Notes under the pieces: model-generated | What the model was told of the DNA's origin: nothing | Databases searched by the model: none | What the model saw: the letters and a program-made list of their open reading frames with translations, nothing else | In this document: positions 33,359 through 44,052 of the stretch, piece after piece | How the letters are laid out: each line of letters opens with the position of its first letter | How positions within the stretch are numbered: position 1 is the first letter of the stretch | DNA from: SHVZ01 sp041906305 | Lineage (GTDB): Bacteria; Pseudomonadota; Alphaproteobacteria; SHVZ01 | Direction of reading: 5' to 3' | Assembly (NCBI GenBank): GCA_041906305.1 | Contig: JAYRJL010000003.1 | Span: 620,001-684,000 of the forward strand | DNA length: 64,000 nt | Program-made: the position numbers and the translations under genes

Positions 33359-34183
33359 ATGCGCCGCGCGCTCCTGGTACTGCTCGCCTTCATCTTGACC
33401 ATCGGTGCAGCCGCGGCGATCGAGCGCGTCGATCTCGAGCTGGTGCTCGCCATCGACATCTCGGGCTCGGTCGACGCCGAAGAAGGCAAGCTCCAGCGCG
33501 AGGGCTACATCCAGGCCTTGCACGATCCCGAGGTCCTGAAAGCGATCCGCTCGGGGATCGAGGGCAAGATCGCGATCGCCTATTTCGAGTGGTCGGGCCC
33601 TGAGACCAAGCGCCTCCTCCTCGACTGGACGATCATCGAGGACGAGGCGACAGCGAAAGCCGCGGCCGCCAAGCTCGCCTCGTTCCCGATCCGCTCGGCG
33701 ATGTCGACCTCGATCTCGGGCGCGATGGACTACGCGGTGCCGATGTACGGCCGTGCCTACGAAGGTCATCGCCGCGTTCTCGACATCTCGGGCGACGGCC
33801 CGAACAATGCCGGCCAGATGATCGACATCTCGCGCGAGAACGCGGTCGCCCGCGGCATCACCATCAACGGGGTGCCGATCATCAACAACCGCCCGAACGT
33901 CACCGGCTTCCCGCAGCTCGCGGACCTCGACCTCTACTACCAGCACTGCGTGATCGGCGGCCCCGGCGCCTTCATCGTCGTCGCCGAGGGCTTCGAATCC
34001 TTCGCCGAGGCGATTCGGAAGAAGATGATCATCGAGATCGCCGACCTCACCTCGCCCCGGGCGCGATGGGCAGAGCTGCCGTCATCGGTTCGGCTGGCCT
34101 CGGCCGCCTATCCGCCCGGCTGCGATATCGGCGAAAGACAGAGCCGAGAATTCTGGCAAAGGCGCTACCAGTCGCCCTACTGA
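33359..34183 (+). CDS. DUF1194 protein (VWA-like, secreted)
   Basis: A 274-residue protein with a signal peptide (MRRALLVLLAFILTIGAAAA) and a von Willebrand A-like fold. The metal-ion-dependent adhesion site is LVLAIDISGSVDAEE (DxSxS), with the other ligands in SAMSTSISGAMD and DISGDGPNNAG. DUF1194 members are found in alphaproteobacteria; their function is unknown to me. The ATG at 33359 follows GGAGAGG closely. A periplasmic protein-binding role is inferred from the intact metal site. Confidence 0.85.
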   Translation: MRRALLVLLAFILTIGAAAAIERVDLELVLAIDISGSVDAEEGKLQREGYIQALHDPEVLKAIRSGIEGKIAIAYFEWSGPETKRLLLDWTIIEDEATAKAAAAKLASFPIRSAMSTSISGAMDYAVPMYGRAYEGHRRVLDISGDGPNNAGQMIDISRENAVARGITINGVPIINNRPNVTGFPQLADLDLYYQHCVIGGPGAFIVVAEGFESFAEAIRKKMIIEIADLTSPRARWAELPSSVRLASAAYPPGCDIGERQSREFWQRRYQSPY

Positions 34184-34288
34184 CCCGCGCCTCGGGCGGA
34201 CGGCCGAACCTCGGGTCGACCATCACGGTCAGGAAGTCGAGAAAGCCTTGCTCTTCGGGCCACTTCATGCGCCAAGGCTGGCCCTGAA

Positions 34289-34308
34289 ATCGTTGATCTA
34301 CAAACGAT
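34289..34308. promoter_or_regulatory. Inverted repeat upstream of LysR gene
   Basis: ATCGTT (34289-34294) and AACGAT (34303-34308) form a perfect dyad around an eight-base spacer, about 40 bases before the LysR ATG. LysR proteins bind dyads of about this size, so it may be an autoregulatory operator. Confidence 0.35.
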
Positions 34309-34348
34309 CTTCCTTCCCGGGAGATATGAATTTAAGTAATATCAAAAG

Positions 34349-35281
34349 ATGCGCCGTCATCTCCGCTCCCTGACCCAGCTCCGGGCCTTCGAGGCCGCCG
34401 GCCGCCACGGCAGCCTGACGCGCGCCGCCCAGGAGCTGTCGGTCACCCAAGGCGCCATCAGCCGCCAGGTGCGCGAGCTCGAGCGCGAGGTCGGGCAGCG
34501 CCTGTTCCGGCGCACCGCGCACGGCATCGTGCTGACGCCGTCCGGCCGTCGCCTGATGCCATCGCTCACCGATGCGCTCGACCGCATGGACCAGGCGATG
34601 GGACAGCTCGTCGGACGCCGCGAGGCCGAGGTGCTGACGGTGAGCCTCAGCCCGACGCTCGCGATGAAGTGGCTGATCCCGCGCCTTCCTCGTTTCCACG
34701 AGGCCAATCCCGGGATCGAGGTCCACGTCTCGACCGGCAACGCCTCGCCGTCGGACGAACGCGCCAACGATCTTCCCGACGAGCTCGATCTCGGCATCCG
34801 CTGCCTCAAGGGCCCGGTGCCGGGATTCCACGCCGAGTGGTTCCTCGCCGACGACCACAGCCCGGTCATCAGCAGCGCGCTTCTGGCCTCCGGTCCGCCG
34901 CTGAAGGAGCCGAAGGACATCCTCGCCTACCCGCTGCTGCAGTCGAACTCGATCGGCGAGGCCTATGCCGAATGGTTCGAGATCGCCGGCGTGCCGGGCC
35001 CGCCGACCTCGGGGCCGCGCTACGATCACGTGCAGTTCGCGCTGGAAGCCTGCGCTGCCGGCCTGGGCATCGCGCTGACCGCGACCGCCTGCGCCGAGCC
35101 CGAGATCGCGAGCGGCGTGCTGGTGCGCCCGTTCCCCGAGATCACGACGCGCTCCTGGGGCCACTACATCGTCGGGAAGCCGCGGCGCCTGGCCGAACCG
35201 AAGGTCGCGGCCTTCGTCCGCTGGCTTCACGACGAGGCGTCGGCATCGCCCGGAAACAGACGGCCCACGCCACGTCCGTAG
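34349..35281 (+). CDS. LysR family regulator, GcvA-like
   Basis: A 310-residue LysR regulator. The helix-turn-helix region LTQLRAFEAAGRHGSLTRAAQELSVTQGAISRQVRELEREVG is that of the GcvA/AmpR group, followed by an effector-binding domain beginning VLTVSLSPTLAMKWLIPRLPRFHEANP. GcvA-type regulators control glycine cleavage or beta-lactamase genes; neither is beside it, and the downstream gene is dnaN, so its target is unclear. The ATG at 34349 has no strong Shine-Dalgarno sequence. An A+T-rich leader precedes it. Confidence 0.9.
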   Translation: MRRHLRSLTQLRAFEAAGRHGSLTRAAQELSVTQGAISRQVRELEREVGQRLFRRTAHGIVLTPSGRRLMPSLTDALDRMDQAMGQLVGRREAEVLTVSLSPTLAMKWLIPRLPRFHEANPGIEVHVSTGNASPSDERANDLPDELDLGIRCLKGPVPGFHAEWFLADDHSPVISSALLASGPPLKEPKDILAYPLLQSNSIGEAYAEWFEIAGVPGPPTSGPRYDHVQFALEACAAGLGIALTATACAEPEIASGVLVRPFPEITTRSWGHYIVGKPRRLAEPKVAAFVRWLHDEASASPGNRRPTPRP

Positions 35282-35370
35282 AGCGAGTTTCGGACCGGAA
35301 AAGCAAGGCTTTTTCGCGCGAATCGGAGCCTCTCGCGACTGCTCAAAAACCCTTGGCGAACGGCCCTCTG

Positions 35371-35379
35371 TGGTATACT
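35371..35379 (+). promoter_or_regulatory. Extended -10 promoter of dnaN
   Basis: TGGTATACT is an extended -10 element (TGnTATACT) in the 174-base gap between the LysR gene and dnaN. A weak TTGGCG lies 15 bases upstream at 35353-35358. The dnaN ATG is 77 bases downstream. Confidence 0.5.
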
Positions 35380-35455
35380 CGCTGCCTCCCGTTCGACGGC
35401 CACCGGGGGGCGGCCGTCTCAATATTGAAAGACCCCTGGAAGGGCCTTCGGAACC

Positions 35456-36571
35456 ATGCACTTCACGCTCGACCGCGCTGCGCTCCTGAAGCCTCTGGCC
35501 CACGTCCAGAGCGTCGTCGAGCGGCGCACCACGATCCCGATCCTCTCCAACGTCATGATCCAGGCGGACTCGGGCAAGGTCTCGATCAGCGCCACCGACA
35601 TGGACATCGACATCGTCGAGTCGGTGCCGGCGGAAGTGAAGAAGAAGGGCTCGATCACCTGCCCCGCGCACACGCTGCACGACATCGTGCGCAAGCTGCC
35701 GGACGGCTCGCAGGTTGAGCTCGCCGCCTCCGACTCCGGCCGCGTCACGCTCCGCGCCGGGCGTTCGACCTTCACGCTGCAGACGCTACCGACCGAGGAA
35801 TTTCCGGCGCTGTCGGGCGACACGCTGCCGCATCGCTTCGAGCTGCCGGCGGGCGACCTCCGCACCTTGATCGACCGCACGCGGTTCGCGATCTCGACTG
35901 AGGAGACGCGCTACTATCTGAACGGCATCTACCTGCATGCCGCCAAGCAGGACGGCGTCGACGTGCTGCGCGCGGTCGCGACCGACGGCCACCGCCTCGC
36001 CCGCGTCGAGATGGCGCTGCCCGAGGGGGCCGCCGGTATGCCGGGCGTGATCATCCCGCGGAAGGCCGTGGCCGAGCTCCGCAAGCTGGTCGAAGAGACC
36101 CCGGGCCCGGTGTCGCTGTCGCTCTCGGAGGCCAAGATCCGCTTCGCCTTCGACGGCACGATCCTGACCTCGAAGCTGATCGACGGCACCTTCCCCGACT
36201 ACGAGCGCGTGATCCCGGTCAACAACGACAAGATCATGACGGTCGAGTGCAAGTCCTTCGCCGAGGCCGTCGACCGCGTCGCCACGATCTCGACCGAGAA
36301 GAGCCGCGCGGTGAAGCTCGCGGTCGCACCCGACACGCTGACCCTGTCGGCCTCCAGCCCCGAGAACGGCACCGCGACCGAGGACCTGCAGGTCAAGTTC
36401 GCCGCCTCGCCGATCGAGATCGGCTTCAACTCCCGCTACCTGCTCGACATCACCCAGCAGATCGAGGGCGACGGCGCCGAGTTCGTGATGGCGGACGCCG
36501 CGTCGCCGACGATCGTGCGCGACCCGTCCGACCGGAGCGCGCTCTACGTCATCATGCCGATGCGCGTGTGA
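35456..36571 (+). CDS. dnaN: DNA polymerase III beta sliding clamp
   Basis: A 371-residue sliding clamp. MHFTLDRAALLKPLAHVQSVVERRTTIPILSNV is the canonical start, ISATDMDIDIVESVPAEV closes domain I, and YYLNGIYLH and FPDYERVIP are domain II/III markers. The end YVIMPMRV forms the client-binding strand. It encircles DNA as a dimer and tethers polymerase III. It precedes recF and gyrB, the common origin-proximal order, but dnaA is missing upstream; a LysR gene is there instead. Confidence 0.97.
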   Translation: MHFTLDRAALLKPLAHVQSVVERRTTIPILSNVMIQADSGKVSISATDMDIDIVESVPAEVKKKGSITCPAHTLHDIVRKLPDGSQVELAASDSGRVTLRAGRSTFTLQTLPTEEFPALSGDTLPHRFELPAGDLRTLIDRTRFAISTEETRYYLNGIYLHAAKQDGVDVLRAVATDGHRLARVEMALPEGAAGMPGVIIPRKAVAELRKLVEETPGPVSLSLSEAKIRFAFDGTILTSKLIDGTFPDYERVIPVNNDKIMTVECKSFAEAVDRVATISTEKSRAVKLAVAPDTLTLSASSPENGTATEDLQVKFAASPIEIGFNSRYLLDITQQIEGDGAEFVMADAASPTIVRDPSDRSALYVIMPMRV

Positions 36572-36599
36572 GGCTTTGACTGCCTTAAAGATACCTGAG

Positions 36600-37730
36600 A
36601 TGCCGGAGCCCGAGGCCTCGGGCCTCGCGGTGCTGCGTCTCAAGCTCAGCGACTATCGCGGCTACGCCGAGGCGCGCATCGAGGTCGACCGCCGCTCCGT
36701 CGTGCTGACCGGCCTCAACGGCGCCGGCAAGACCAACATCCTCGAAGCGCTGTCGATGCTGGCCCCCGGGCGCGGCCTGCGTCGCGCCCGCCTCGCCGAT
36801 CTCGACCGCCAGGGCGGCGGATCGTGGGCGATCGCGGCGAGGCTCCAGCGCGGGACGGACGAGCCGGTCGAGGTCGGTACCGGACGCGATCCCGAAGGCA
36901 GCGACAAGCGCGTCGTCCGCATCGATGCGAAGCCGGTGCGCGGCCAGGCGCAGCTCGCAGAGATCGGCGCGATCCAGTGGCTGACGCCGCAGATGGACGG
37001 CCTCTTTCTCGGAAGCAGCGGCGATCGTCGGCGTTTCCTCGACCGCCTCGTCACCGGCGCCGATCCCGATCATGCCGGCCGCCTCGCTGCCTACGACCAG
37101 GCGCAGCGCGAGCGGCTCCGTCTCTTGCGCGAGGGCCGCGCCGATCCCACATGGCTCGATGCGCTCGAGGACACCATGGCCCGCCATGGCGTCGCGGTCG
37201 CAGCAGCCCGGCGCGAGCGGGTCCATGCTCTCGACGGCGCCACCATCGGCAGCGGCGTCTTCCCGCAGGCTGCCCTCCGCCTCGCCGGTTCTGTCGAGAC
37301 CTCGCTCGGCGAGATCCCTGCGCTCGAAGCCGAGGATCGCCTGAAGGCGCGCCTCGCCCAGAACCGCCGGATCGACGGCGAGAGCGGCATGACCGCCGAG
37401 GGTCCGCACCGGAGCGATCTGGAAGTGACCCACCTCGCACGCGGCCAGGCCGCCCGGCTCTGCTCGACCGGCGAGCAGAAGGCGCTCCTGCTTTCCATCC
37501 AGCTGGCCAATGCGCGGCTGGTGAAGGCGAGCACCGGCGCCGCGCCGCTTCTCCTGCTCGACGAGGTGGCCGCCCATCTCGACGAGAACCGGCGGGCGGC
37601 GTTGTTCCAGGAGATCCAGGTGCTGGGAGCGCAGGCCTGGCTCACCGGCACCGACGCCCAGCTTTTCCGGCCGCTCCGCGGTCTCGGCCAGTTCCTCCGC
37701 GTCGCCGACGCAAGCATTTCGAACGATTGA
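36600..37730 (+). CDS. recF: DNA replication/repair protein RecF
   Basis: A 376-residue SMC-like ATPase that loads RecA on gapped DNA. Walker A is LTGLNGAGKTNILEALSML, the signature is STGEQKALLLSIQLANA and Walker B is LLLLDEVAAHLD. LRLKLSDYRGYAEARIEV is the usual N terminus. I chose ATG 36600; a TTG at 36576 would add eight residues and starts five bases after the dnaN stop. gyrB follows after five bases. Confidence 0.93.
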   Translation: MPEPEASGLAVLRLKLSDYRGYAEARIEVDRRSVVLTGLNGAGKTNILEALSMLAPGRGLRRARLADLDRQGGGSWAIAARLQRGTDEPVEVGTGRDPEGSDKRVVRIDAKPVRGQAQLAEIGAIQWLTPQMDGLFLGSSGDRRRFLDRLVTGADPDHAGRLAAYDQAQRERLRLLREGRADPTWLDALEDTMARHGVAVAAARRERVHALDGATIGSGVFPQAALRLAGSVETSLGEIPALEAEDRLKARLAQNRRIDGESGMTAEGPHRSDLEVTHLARGQAARLCSTGEQKALLLSIQLANARLVKASTGAAPLLLLDEVAAHLDENRRAALFQEIQVLGAQAWLTGTDAQLFRPLRGLGQFLRVADASISND

Positions 37731-37735
37731 GTCAG

Positions 37736-40204
<2,469 letters not shown>

Positions 40205-40222
40205 AGATCGGGAGGCGCGCAT

Positions 40223-40615
40223 ATGGCGAAGGGTGAGTCGCCGTCCGAGCTGATCGATGCGCGGATCAGGGAGCTGGGCGACTGGCGGGGCGAGACCCTC
40301 GCCCGCATCCGCACGCTGATCATGGAAGCCGATCCCGAGGTCGTCGAGACGTGGAAGTGGCGCGGCGTGCCCGTGTGGGAGCATGCCGGCATCATCTGCA
40401 CCGGCGAGACCTACAAGAGCGTGGTGAAGCTGACCTTCGCCAAGGGCGCGTCGCTGAAGGATCCGTCGGGCCTCTTCAACTCGAGCCTCGAGGGCAATGT
40501 GCGGCGCGCCATCGACATCAAAGAAGGCGAGAAGATCGACGCGAAGGCGCTGAAGGCCCTCATCCGCGCTGCGGTCGCGCTCAACGAGTCCAAGAATAAG
40601 AAGAGCCGGGCTTAA
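40223..40615 (+). CDS. DUF1801 family protein, copy 1
   Basis: A 130-residue protein of the DUF1801 fold (YdhG-like). The segment EVVETWKWRGVPVWEHAGIICTGETYKSVVKLTFAKGASLKDP carries the aromatic and Lys residues of the family. Function is not known; relatives are found in stress and ferrous-iron contexts. GGGAGG at 40210-40215 sits before the ATG, 18 bases after gyrB. Its stop shares TTAA with the convergent second DUF1801 gene. Confidence 0.8.
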   Translation: MAKGESPSELIDARIRELGDWRGETLARIRTLIMEADPEVVETWKWRGVPVWEHAGIICTGETYKSVVKLTFAKGASLKDPSGLFNSSLEGNVRRAIDIKEGEKIDAKALKALIRAAVALNESKNKKSRA

Positions 40616-41046
40616 GCCATCCAGCCGGGCAACGCGGCGGCCTGCTTGATCCACGCCGCGACCTGACTTTCGTCGAACCCGTCCTCGTGGATGTCGAGAT
40701 AGCGCACCTCCTTGTGCTTGCTGGCGCCGGGCGGCATCGGCTTCAGCGAGGCGCCCTTGAAGAAGGTCACCTTCACGTAGCGCGTGAAGACGTGGAACGA
40801 CAGGAACCAGCCCTGCCCGTCGACGCCGTAGAAGGGCGAGTTCCACTTCACCGCCTTCCGCACGCCCGGCACGGACCCCACGACAAGCGCGTCGAGGCGT
40901 TTGCCGATGTCGCGCTTCCATGCCGGCATCGCCGCGATATAGGCCCGGACCGGGGCATCGCCATCCGCCTTCGCGATCTGCGGGTTGCCGCCGGATAGCA
41001 AGGCGGCCTTCCCGTCCTTCGCCGGTGCCTTGCGCACTTTCTTCAT
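40612..41046 (-). CDS. DUF1801 family protein, copy 2
   Basis: A 144-residue DUF1801 protein of the same fold as its convergent neighbour but of a different subgroup: GVRKAVKWNSPFYGVDGQGWFLSFHVFTRYVKVTFFKGASLKP replaces the WKWRGVPVW region, and KEVRYLDIHEDGFDESQVAAW ends it. The N terminus is Lys-rich. Its ATG overlaps the cupin stop (ATGA, 41043-41046). Function unknown. Confidence 0.8.
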   Translation of the reverse strand: MKKVRKAPAKDGKAALLSGGNPQIAKADGDAPVRAYIAAMPAWKRDIGKRLDALVVGSVPGVRKAVKWNSPFYGVDGQGWFLSFHVFTRYVKVTFFKGASLKPMPPGASKHKEVRYLDIHEDGFDESQVAAWIKQAAALPGWMA

Positions 41047-41567
41047 GGGCGCTTTCGCGCCTTCTCAGCCCGCACCTTGTCCGGCATGCCGTCATGCGGA
41101 CCGAGCGGCCGCTTGGGTGCATCGTCCCACCAGTCCTTCCGCATCGCCTTCCGCTCCGGATGGAGCGGGTAGACGATGCGGTTCTCGTCCTTGTCGGCTT
41201 CGCCGACGACGAGCAGGCGCACCTCGGCCTCGGTGTTGTTGATGAAGGTGTGGCAGAGACCGCTGCCGGCGGGGAATCCCACGGCATCGCCCGGTGCCAG
41301 CCGATGCAGGTGGCCGTCGAGCCAGACATCGGGCGTGCCTTCGATCACGTAGACGAATTCCTCCTCCGCACTTTCGGCATGCGGAAACGAGGTGCGGCGG
41401 CCGGGCGGCAAGCGATTGTGATGGATGCCGAGACGCTTCAGCCCGAAGTGTCGCGCGAACGGCGCGCCGATCCGGAGCAGTTCGTCGTCGCCGGCATAGG
41501 TCTTGTCGTCGGGTTCTTCGATCTCGGCCCAATGCGCGATGTTGGCTGGGCGATCCTTGGGCGACAT
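41043..41567 (-). CDS. Cupin domain protein
   Basis: A 174-residue protein with a cupin barrel: GIHHNRLPPGRRTSFPHAESAEEEFVYVIEGTPDVWLDGH is motif 1, with His and Glu metal ligands, and AGSGLCHTFINNTEAEVRLLVVGE is motif 2 with the last His. It probably binds a metal and may be an isomerase, dioxygenase or binding protein. The ATG at 41567 gives the length usual for this group; the frame continues upstream without meaning. It is coupled to the DUF1801 gene by ATGA. Confidence 0.78.
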   Translation of the reverse strand: MSPKDRPANIAHWAEIEEPDDKTYAGDDELLRIGAPFARHFGLKRLGIHHNRLPPGRRTSFPHAESAEEEFVYVIEGTPDVWLDGHLHRLAPGDAVGFPAGSGLCHTFINNTEAEVRLLVVGEADKDENRIVYPLHPERKAMRKDWWDDAPKRPLGPHDGMPDKVRAEKARKRP

Positions 41568-41641
41568 GTCGGTCCTCCGCGCGCTTCGTGCGCGAGGCAG
41601 CTTAATCGGATCGCCGCCTGAACCCGGGTGCCCAAAATGAG

Positions 41642-41680
41642 AAACGGCCGGAGCGTGAGAAGGCACGCGTCCGGCCGTTT
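41642..41680 (-). terminator. Hairpin terminator after the DedA gene
   Basis: An 11-bp stem (AAACGGCCGGA at 41642-41652 with 41670-41680) extended by GCGTG/CACGC. On the minus strand it is followed by TTTCTCATTTT. It sits between the DedA stop and the cupin start, so it probably ends the dedA transcript. Confidence 0.6.
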
Positions 41681-41740
41681 TGAAACTGGGATCCGGCTTT
41701 CTACCGGGCCGGCCGTTCTTTCTGAACGACCAGAACGATC

Positions 41741-41785
41741 TCAATGTTACTCAAAATAATATAAAATACAATATACTTTTTATAG
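41741..41785. other. Very A+T-rich island
   Basis: Only 7 of 45 bases are G or C in an otherwise GC-rich region. It lies 175 bases before the cupin gene on its strand and 46 bases after the DedA stop. TTGTAT and TAACAT on the minus strand, 16 bases apart, could be a promoter, but match poorly. Confidence 0.4.
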
Positions 41786-41830
41786 AGCTCGCAGCCCCGT
41801 GATCCCCAAGGACTTGGGTTCGCCCCCCGA

Positions 41831-42445
41831 TTATCGGCGGATGTCGGTCTCCACCCGAACCGGAATCGGCTCGGCGCCGACCGGAGCGATCCGCCGCTTC
41901 TGGGCGCGGGTGATCAAGGTGATGACGGTCACGAAGATCGCCAGCATCACCAGGCCGAAGCCGAGCGCCAGATCGCCGAGCAGGTGCTCGAACGTCGCAC
42001 CGACGGCGTAGCCGACACCGGCAAAGGTCACCGCCCAGATCCCCGCCGCGATGAAGTTCAGCACCAGGAAGCGCGGCCAGGAGAGGCCGCTGGTTCCCAT
42101 CGCGAAGGAAGAGAAGTTGCGGACGCCGTAGATGAAGCGGAACGACAGGATGAACCACGTGTCGTAGCGGCGAAGCATGTCGAGCGCGGCGTGTACGCCC
42201 GGCGCCCAGCGCGGGAAGCGGCGGAGCAGCGCATGACCCCAACGCCGGCCGATCCAGAAATAGAGTTGGTCGCCGCAGAAGCTGCCGAGCCACGCGGTGA
42301 GGATCAGGAGATCGAGCCGGAGGATGCCCTGGCGCGCGCCGAGGCCCGCGAACAGCACGAAGGTCTCGCCCTCGAGGAAGGTCCAGACGAACGTGACGAC
42401 GTAGAACCACTCGCCATAACCGCGAATGTATTCGGCGATATCCAT
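41831..42445 (-). CDS. DedA family membrane protein
   Basis: A 204-residue inner-membrane protein of the DedA/VTT family. FVWTFLEGETFVLFAGLGARQG has the conserved acidic residue, GSFCGDQLYFWIGRRWG the GxxxG/D-containing re-entrant region and DTWFILSFRFIYGVRNFSSFAMGTSGL the Arg-rich motif. DedA proteins flip or carry phospholipids or undecaprenyl phosphate. A Fur-box-like site lies 60 bases upstream, so iron may control it. A terminator follows. Confidence 0.88.
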   Translation of the reverse strand: MDIAEYIRGYGEWFYVVTFVWTFLEGETFVLFAGLGARQGILRLDLLILTAWLGSFCGDQLYFWIGRRWGHALLRRFPRWAPGVHAALDMLRRYDTWFILSFRFIYGVRNFSSFAMGTSGLSWPRFLVLNFIAAGIWAVTFAGVGYAVGATFEHLLGDLALGFGLVMLAIFVTVITLITRAQKRRIAPVGAEPIPVRVETDIRR

Positions 42446-42504
42446 GGGTCAGACGTACCGGCGCTCGGTTAACGAACCGTGACATCCGTGCCCGATGCCC
42501 GCCT

Positions 42505-42519
42505 TGAAAATCATTCTCA
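42505..42519 (-). promoter_or_regulatory. Fur-box-like site upstream of dedA
   Basis: On the minus strand TGAGAATGATTTTCA matches the 7-1-7 Fur consensus TGATAATnATTATCA at 12 of 14 defined positions. It is about 60 bases before the DedA ATG. The gap holds no other obvious gene it could serve on that strand. Confidence 0.5.
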
Positions 42520-42611
42520 AACCAACGTGCCCCGCTGCTCCCAACGCCAACCCGACGTCACTCGTTTTTATTGCCGTCGAGAATGGCAGAAGGATGACGG
42601 CGACTCCAGGA

Positions 42612-43616
42612 CTACGCGAAGGCTTCGTCGTAGACGAAGAGGCCCGGCAACCCTCCGGTGTGCACGAACACCACGGAATCGTCCTTCCGGTAGCGTCCTT
42701 CACGAATGCGTTGGATAAGCCCGGCGAAGCCCTTTCCTGAATAGACCGGATCGAGGAACAGGCCTTCGGATTCGGCCGCGAGTCGCACCGCCTCGACCAT
42801 GCCCGGCGTCGGCTGGCCGTATCCGGGACCAATGAAGCGATCGTCGGCTTCGATCGCGAGATCGCCCAGCTTCGAGCCGAGCTGGAACTCGTCGACGGTG
42901 CGCGTGAGCAGCGCCTTGAGCCGAGTCTCCTGGTCGGCCTTCGGCCGGCTGACGCAGATGCCGTGAACCGGAATGCCTGCGGCGGCGAGGCCAAGCAGAA
43001 GCCCCACCTGCGTACCGCAGCTTCCCGTCGCATGGACGACGGCCGCCGGGCGGATGCCGGCGGCCTTCGACTGCTCGACGATCTCCTCGCCCGACACCGC
43101 GTACCCCAAGGCGCCGACTGGCGACGAACCGCCGACCGGGATGACGTAGGCCGTTCGTCCCTGCTTCTTCAATTCATCCGCGATCCGCGCCATCTCCTCG
43201 TCGGCGTTGGTCGAGGGCTGGATCTTTCGCAGCTCGGCACCGGTGAGCCGGTCGAGCAGCAGGTTGCCGCTCGCGTGGTAGGCGGCCGAACGGTTGGCCA
43301 CCGAGTCGGTCAGCACCAGGATGCATTTGAGGCCGAGTTTGGCCGCCGCGGCCGCGGTCTGGCGCCCGTGATTGGTCTGCAGCGCGCCGGCGGTGATGAC
43401 CGTGTCGGCACCGGCCCTGAGCGCCGCGCCCATCAGGTATTCGAGCTTCCGGCCCTTGTTGCCGCCGGCGGCGAAGCCGGTGCAGTCGTCCCGCTTCACG
43501 TAGATCCGGGGGCCGCCGAGCCGGTCCGAGAGCCGGGGCAGCGCCTCCAGAGGGGTCGGACCATGGACCAGCTTGACGCGGTCGAGACGGTCGAGCACAG
43601 GCAGGGCGGCGGACAT
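42612..43616 (-). CDS. D-cysteine desulfhydrase / ACC deaminase family PLP enzyme
   Basis: A 334-residue fold-type II PLP enzyme. The Schiff-base lysine is Lys54 in GGNKGRKLEYLMGAAL; ITAGALQTNHGRQTAAAAA and VHATGSCGTQVGLLLGL are the other cofactor motifs, and the tail FVHTGGLPGLFVYDEAF is family-specific. It would turn D-cysteine into pyruvate, sulfide and ammonia. The same family includes 1-aminocyclopropane-1-carboxylate deaminase; GRKL rather than TRKL makes the exact substrate uncertain. Confidence 0.85.
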   Translation of the reverse strand: MSAALPVLDRLDRVKLVHGPTPLEALPRLSDRLGGPRIYVKRDDCTGFAAGGNKGRKLEYLMGAALRAGADTVITAGALQTNHGRQTAAAAAKLGLKCILVLTDSVANRSAAYHASGNLLLDRLTGAELRKIQPSTNADEEMARIADELKKQGRTAYVIPVGGSSPVGALGYAVSGEEIVEQSKAAGIRPAAVVHATGSCGTQVGLLLGLAAAGIPVHGICVSRPKADQETRLKALLTRTVDEFQLGSKLGDLAIEADDRFIGPGYGQPTPGMVEAVRLAAESEGLFLDPVYSGKGFAGLIQRIREGRYRKDDSVVFVHTGGLPGLFVYDEAFA

Positions 43617-43701
43617 GGAAGGCTCCGGAAGGCTTGGAAGCGCCGACCCTAGCGGCGAGCAACGGCCTCCGCCAAGGGTTTAGCCCGGCCGGTTCCGGTG
43701 C

Positions 43702-43730
43702 TTGCGCGCCCCGGACCGCATCGCTATAAC
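43702..43730 (+). promoter_or_regulatory. Promoter of rpmI-rplT
   Basis: TTGCGC (43702-43707), 17 bases, then TATAAC (43725-43730). This good sigma-70-type arrangement is 109 bases before the rpmI ATG and leaves a structured GC-rich leader of about 100 bases. Confidence 0.5.
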
Positions 43731-43838
43731 CCCGCCTTCCCCGAAAGGGGCGACGTCCGCGTCCGGGCCTGTAAGGGCATGCCCGGCCGGCGCGATCGGG
43801 GCCTCCGGGTCCCCCTCAAGCTGTTGAAAGGAAAGAAA

Positions 43839-44039
43839 ATGCCCAAGATGAAGACCAAGAGCAGCGCCAAGAAGCGCTTCCGGGTCACGGCCACCGGCAA
43901 GATCAAGTTCGGTCCTGCCCGCAAGCGTCACGGCATGAGCAAGCGTCCTCACAAGATGGTCCGCACCGCCCGCGGTTCGCAGATCCTCGACGAGCGCGAT
44001 GCCAAGATCGTGCGCAACCACCTGCCGTACGACCTGTAA
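43839..44039 (+). CDS. rpmI: 50S ribosomal protein L35
   Basis: A 66-residue protein, MPKMKTKSSAKKRFRVTATGKIKF..., the universal L35 start, with the GMSKRPHKMVRTARG centre. It is preceded by AAGGAAAG. The usual upstream infC is absent; a promoter-like site and a GC-rich leader are there. rplT follows after 13 bases. Confidence 0.97.
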   Translation: MPKMKTKSSAKKRFRVTATGKIKFGPARKRHGMSKRPHKMVRTARGSQILDERDAKIVRNHLPYDL

Positions 44040-44052
44040 GGAGGCCTGACCC

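Noticed and set aside
34047..34268. Short minus-strand frame beginning MKWPEEQGFLDF
   Set aside because: It overlaps the DUF1194 end by over 130 bases and has no clear ribosome-binding site or family match, although its first half does not look random.
41801..41830. CCCAAG/CTTGGG hairpin followed by GGTTCG, first taken as part of a tRNA or terminator
   Set aside because: Loop of two bases, no T-tract and no tRNA arms.
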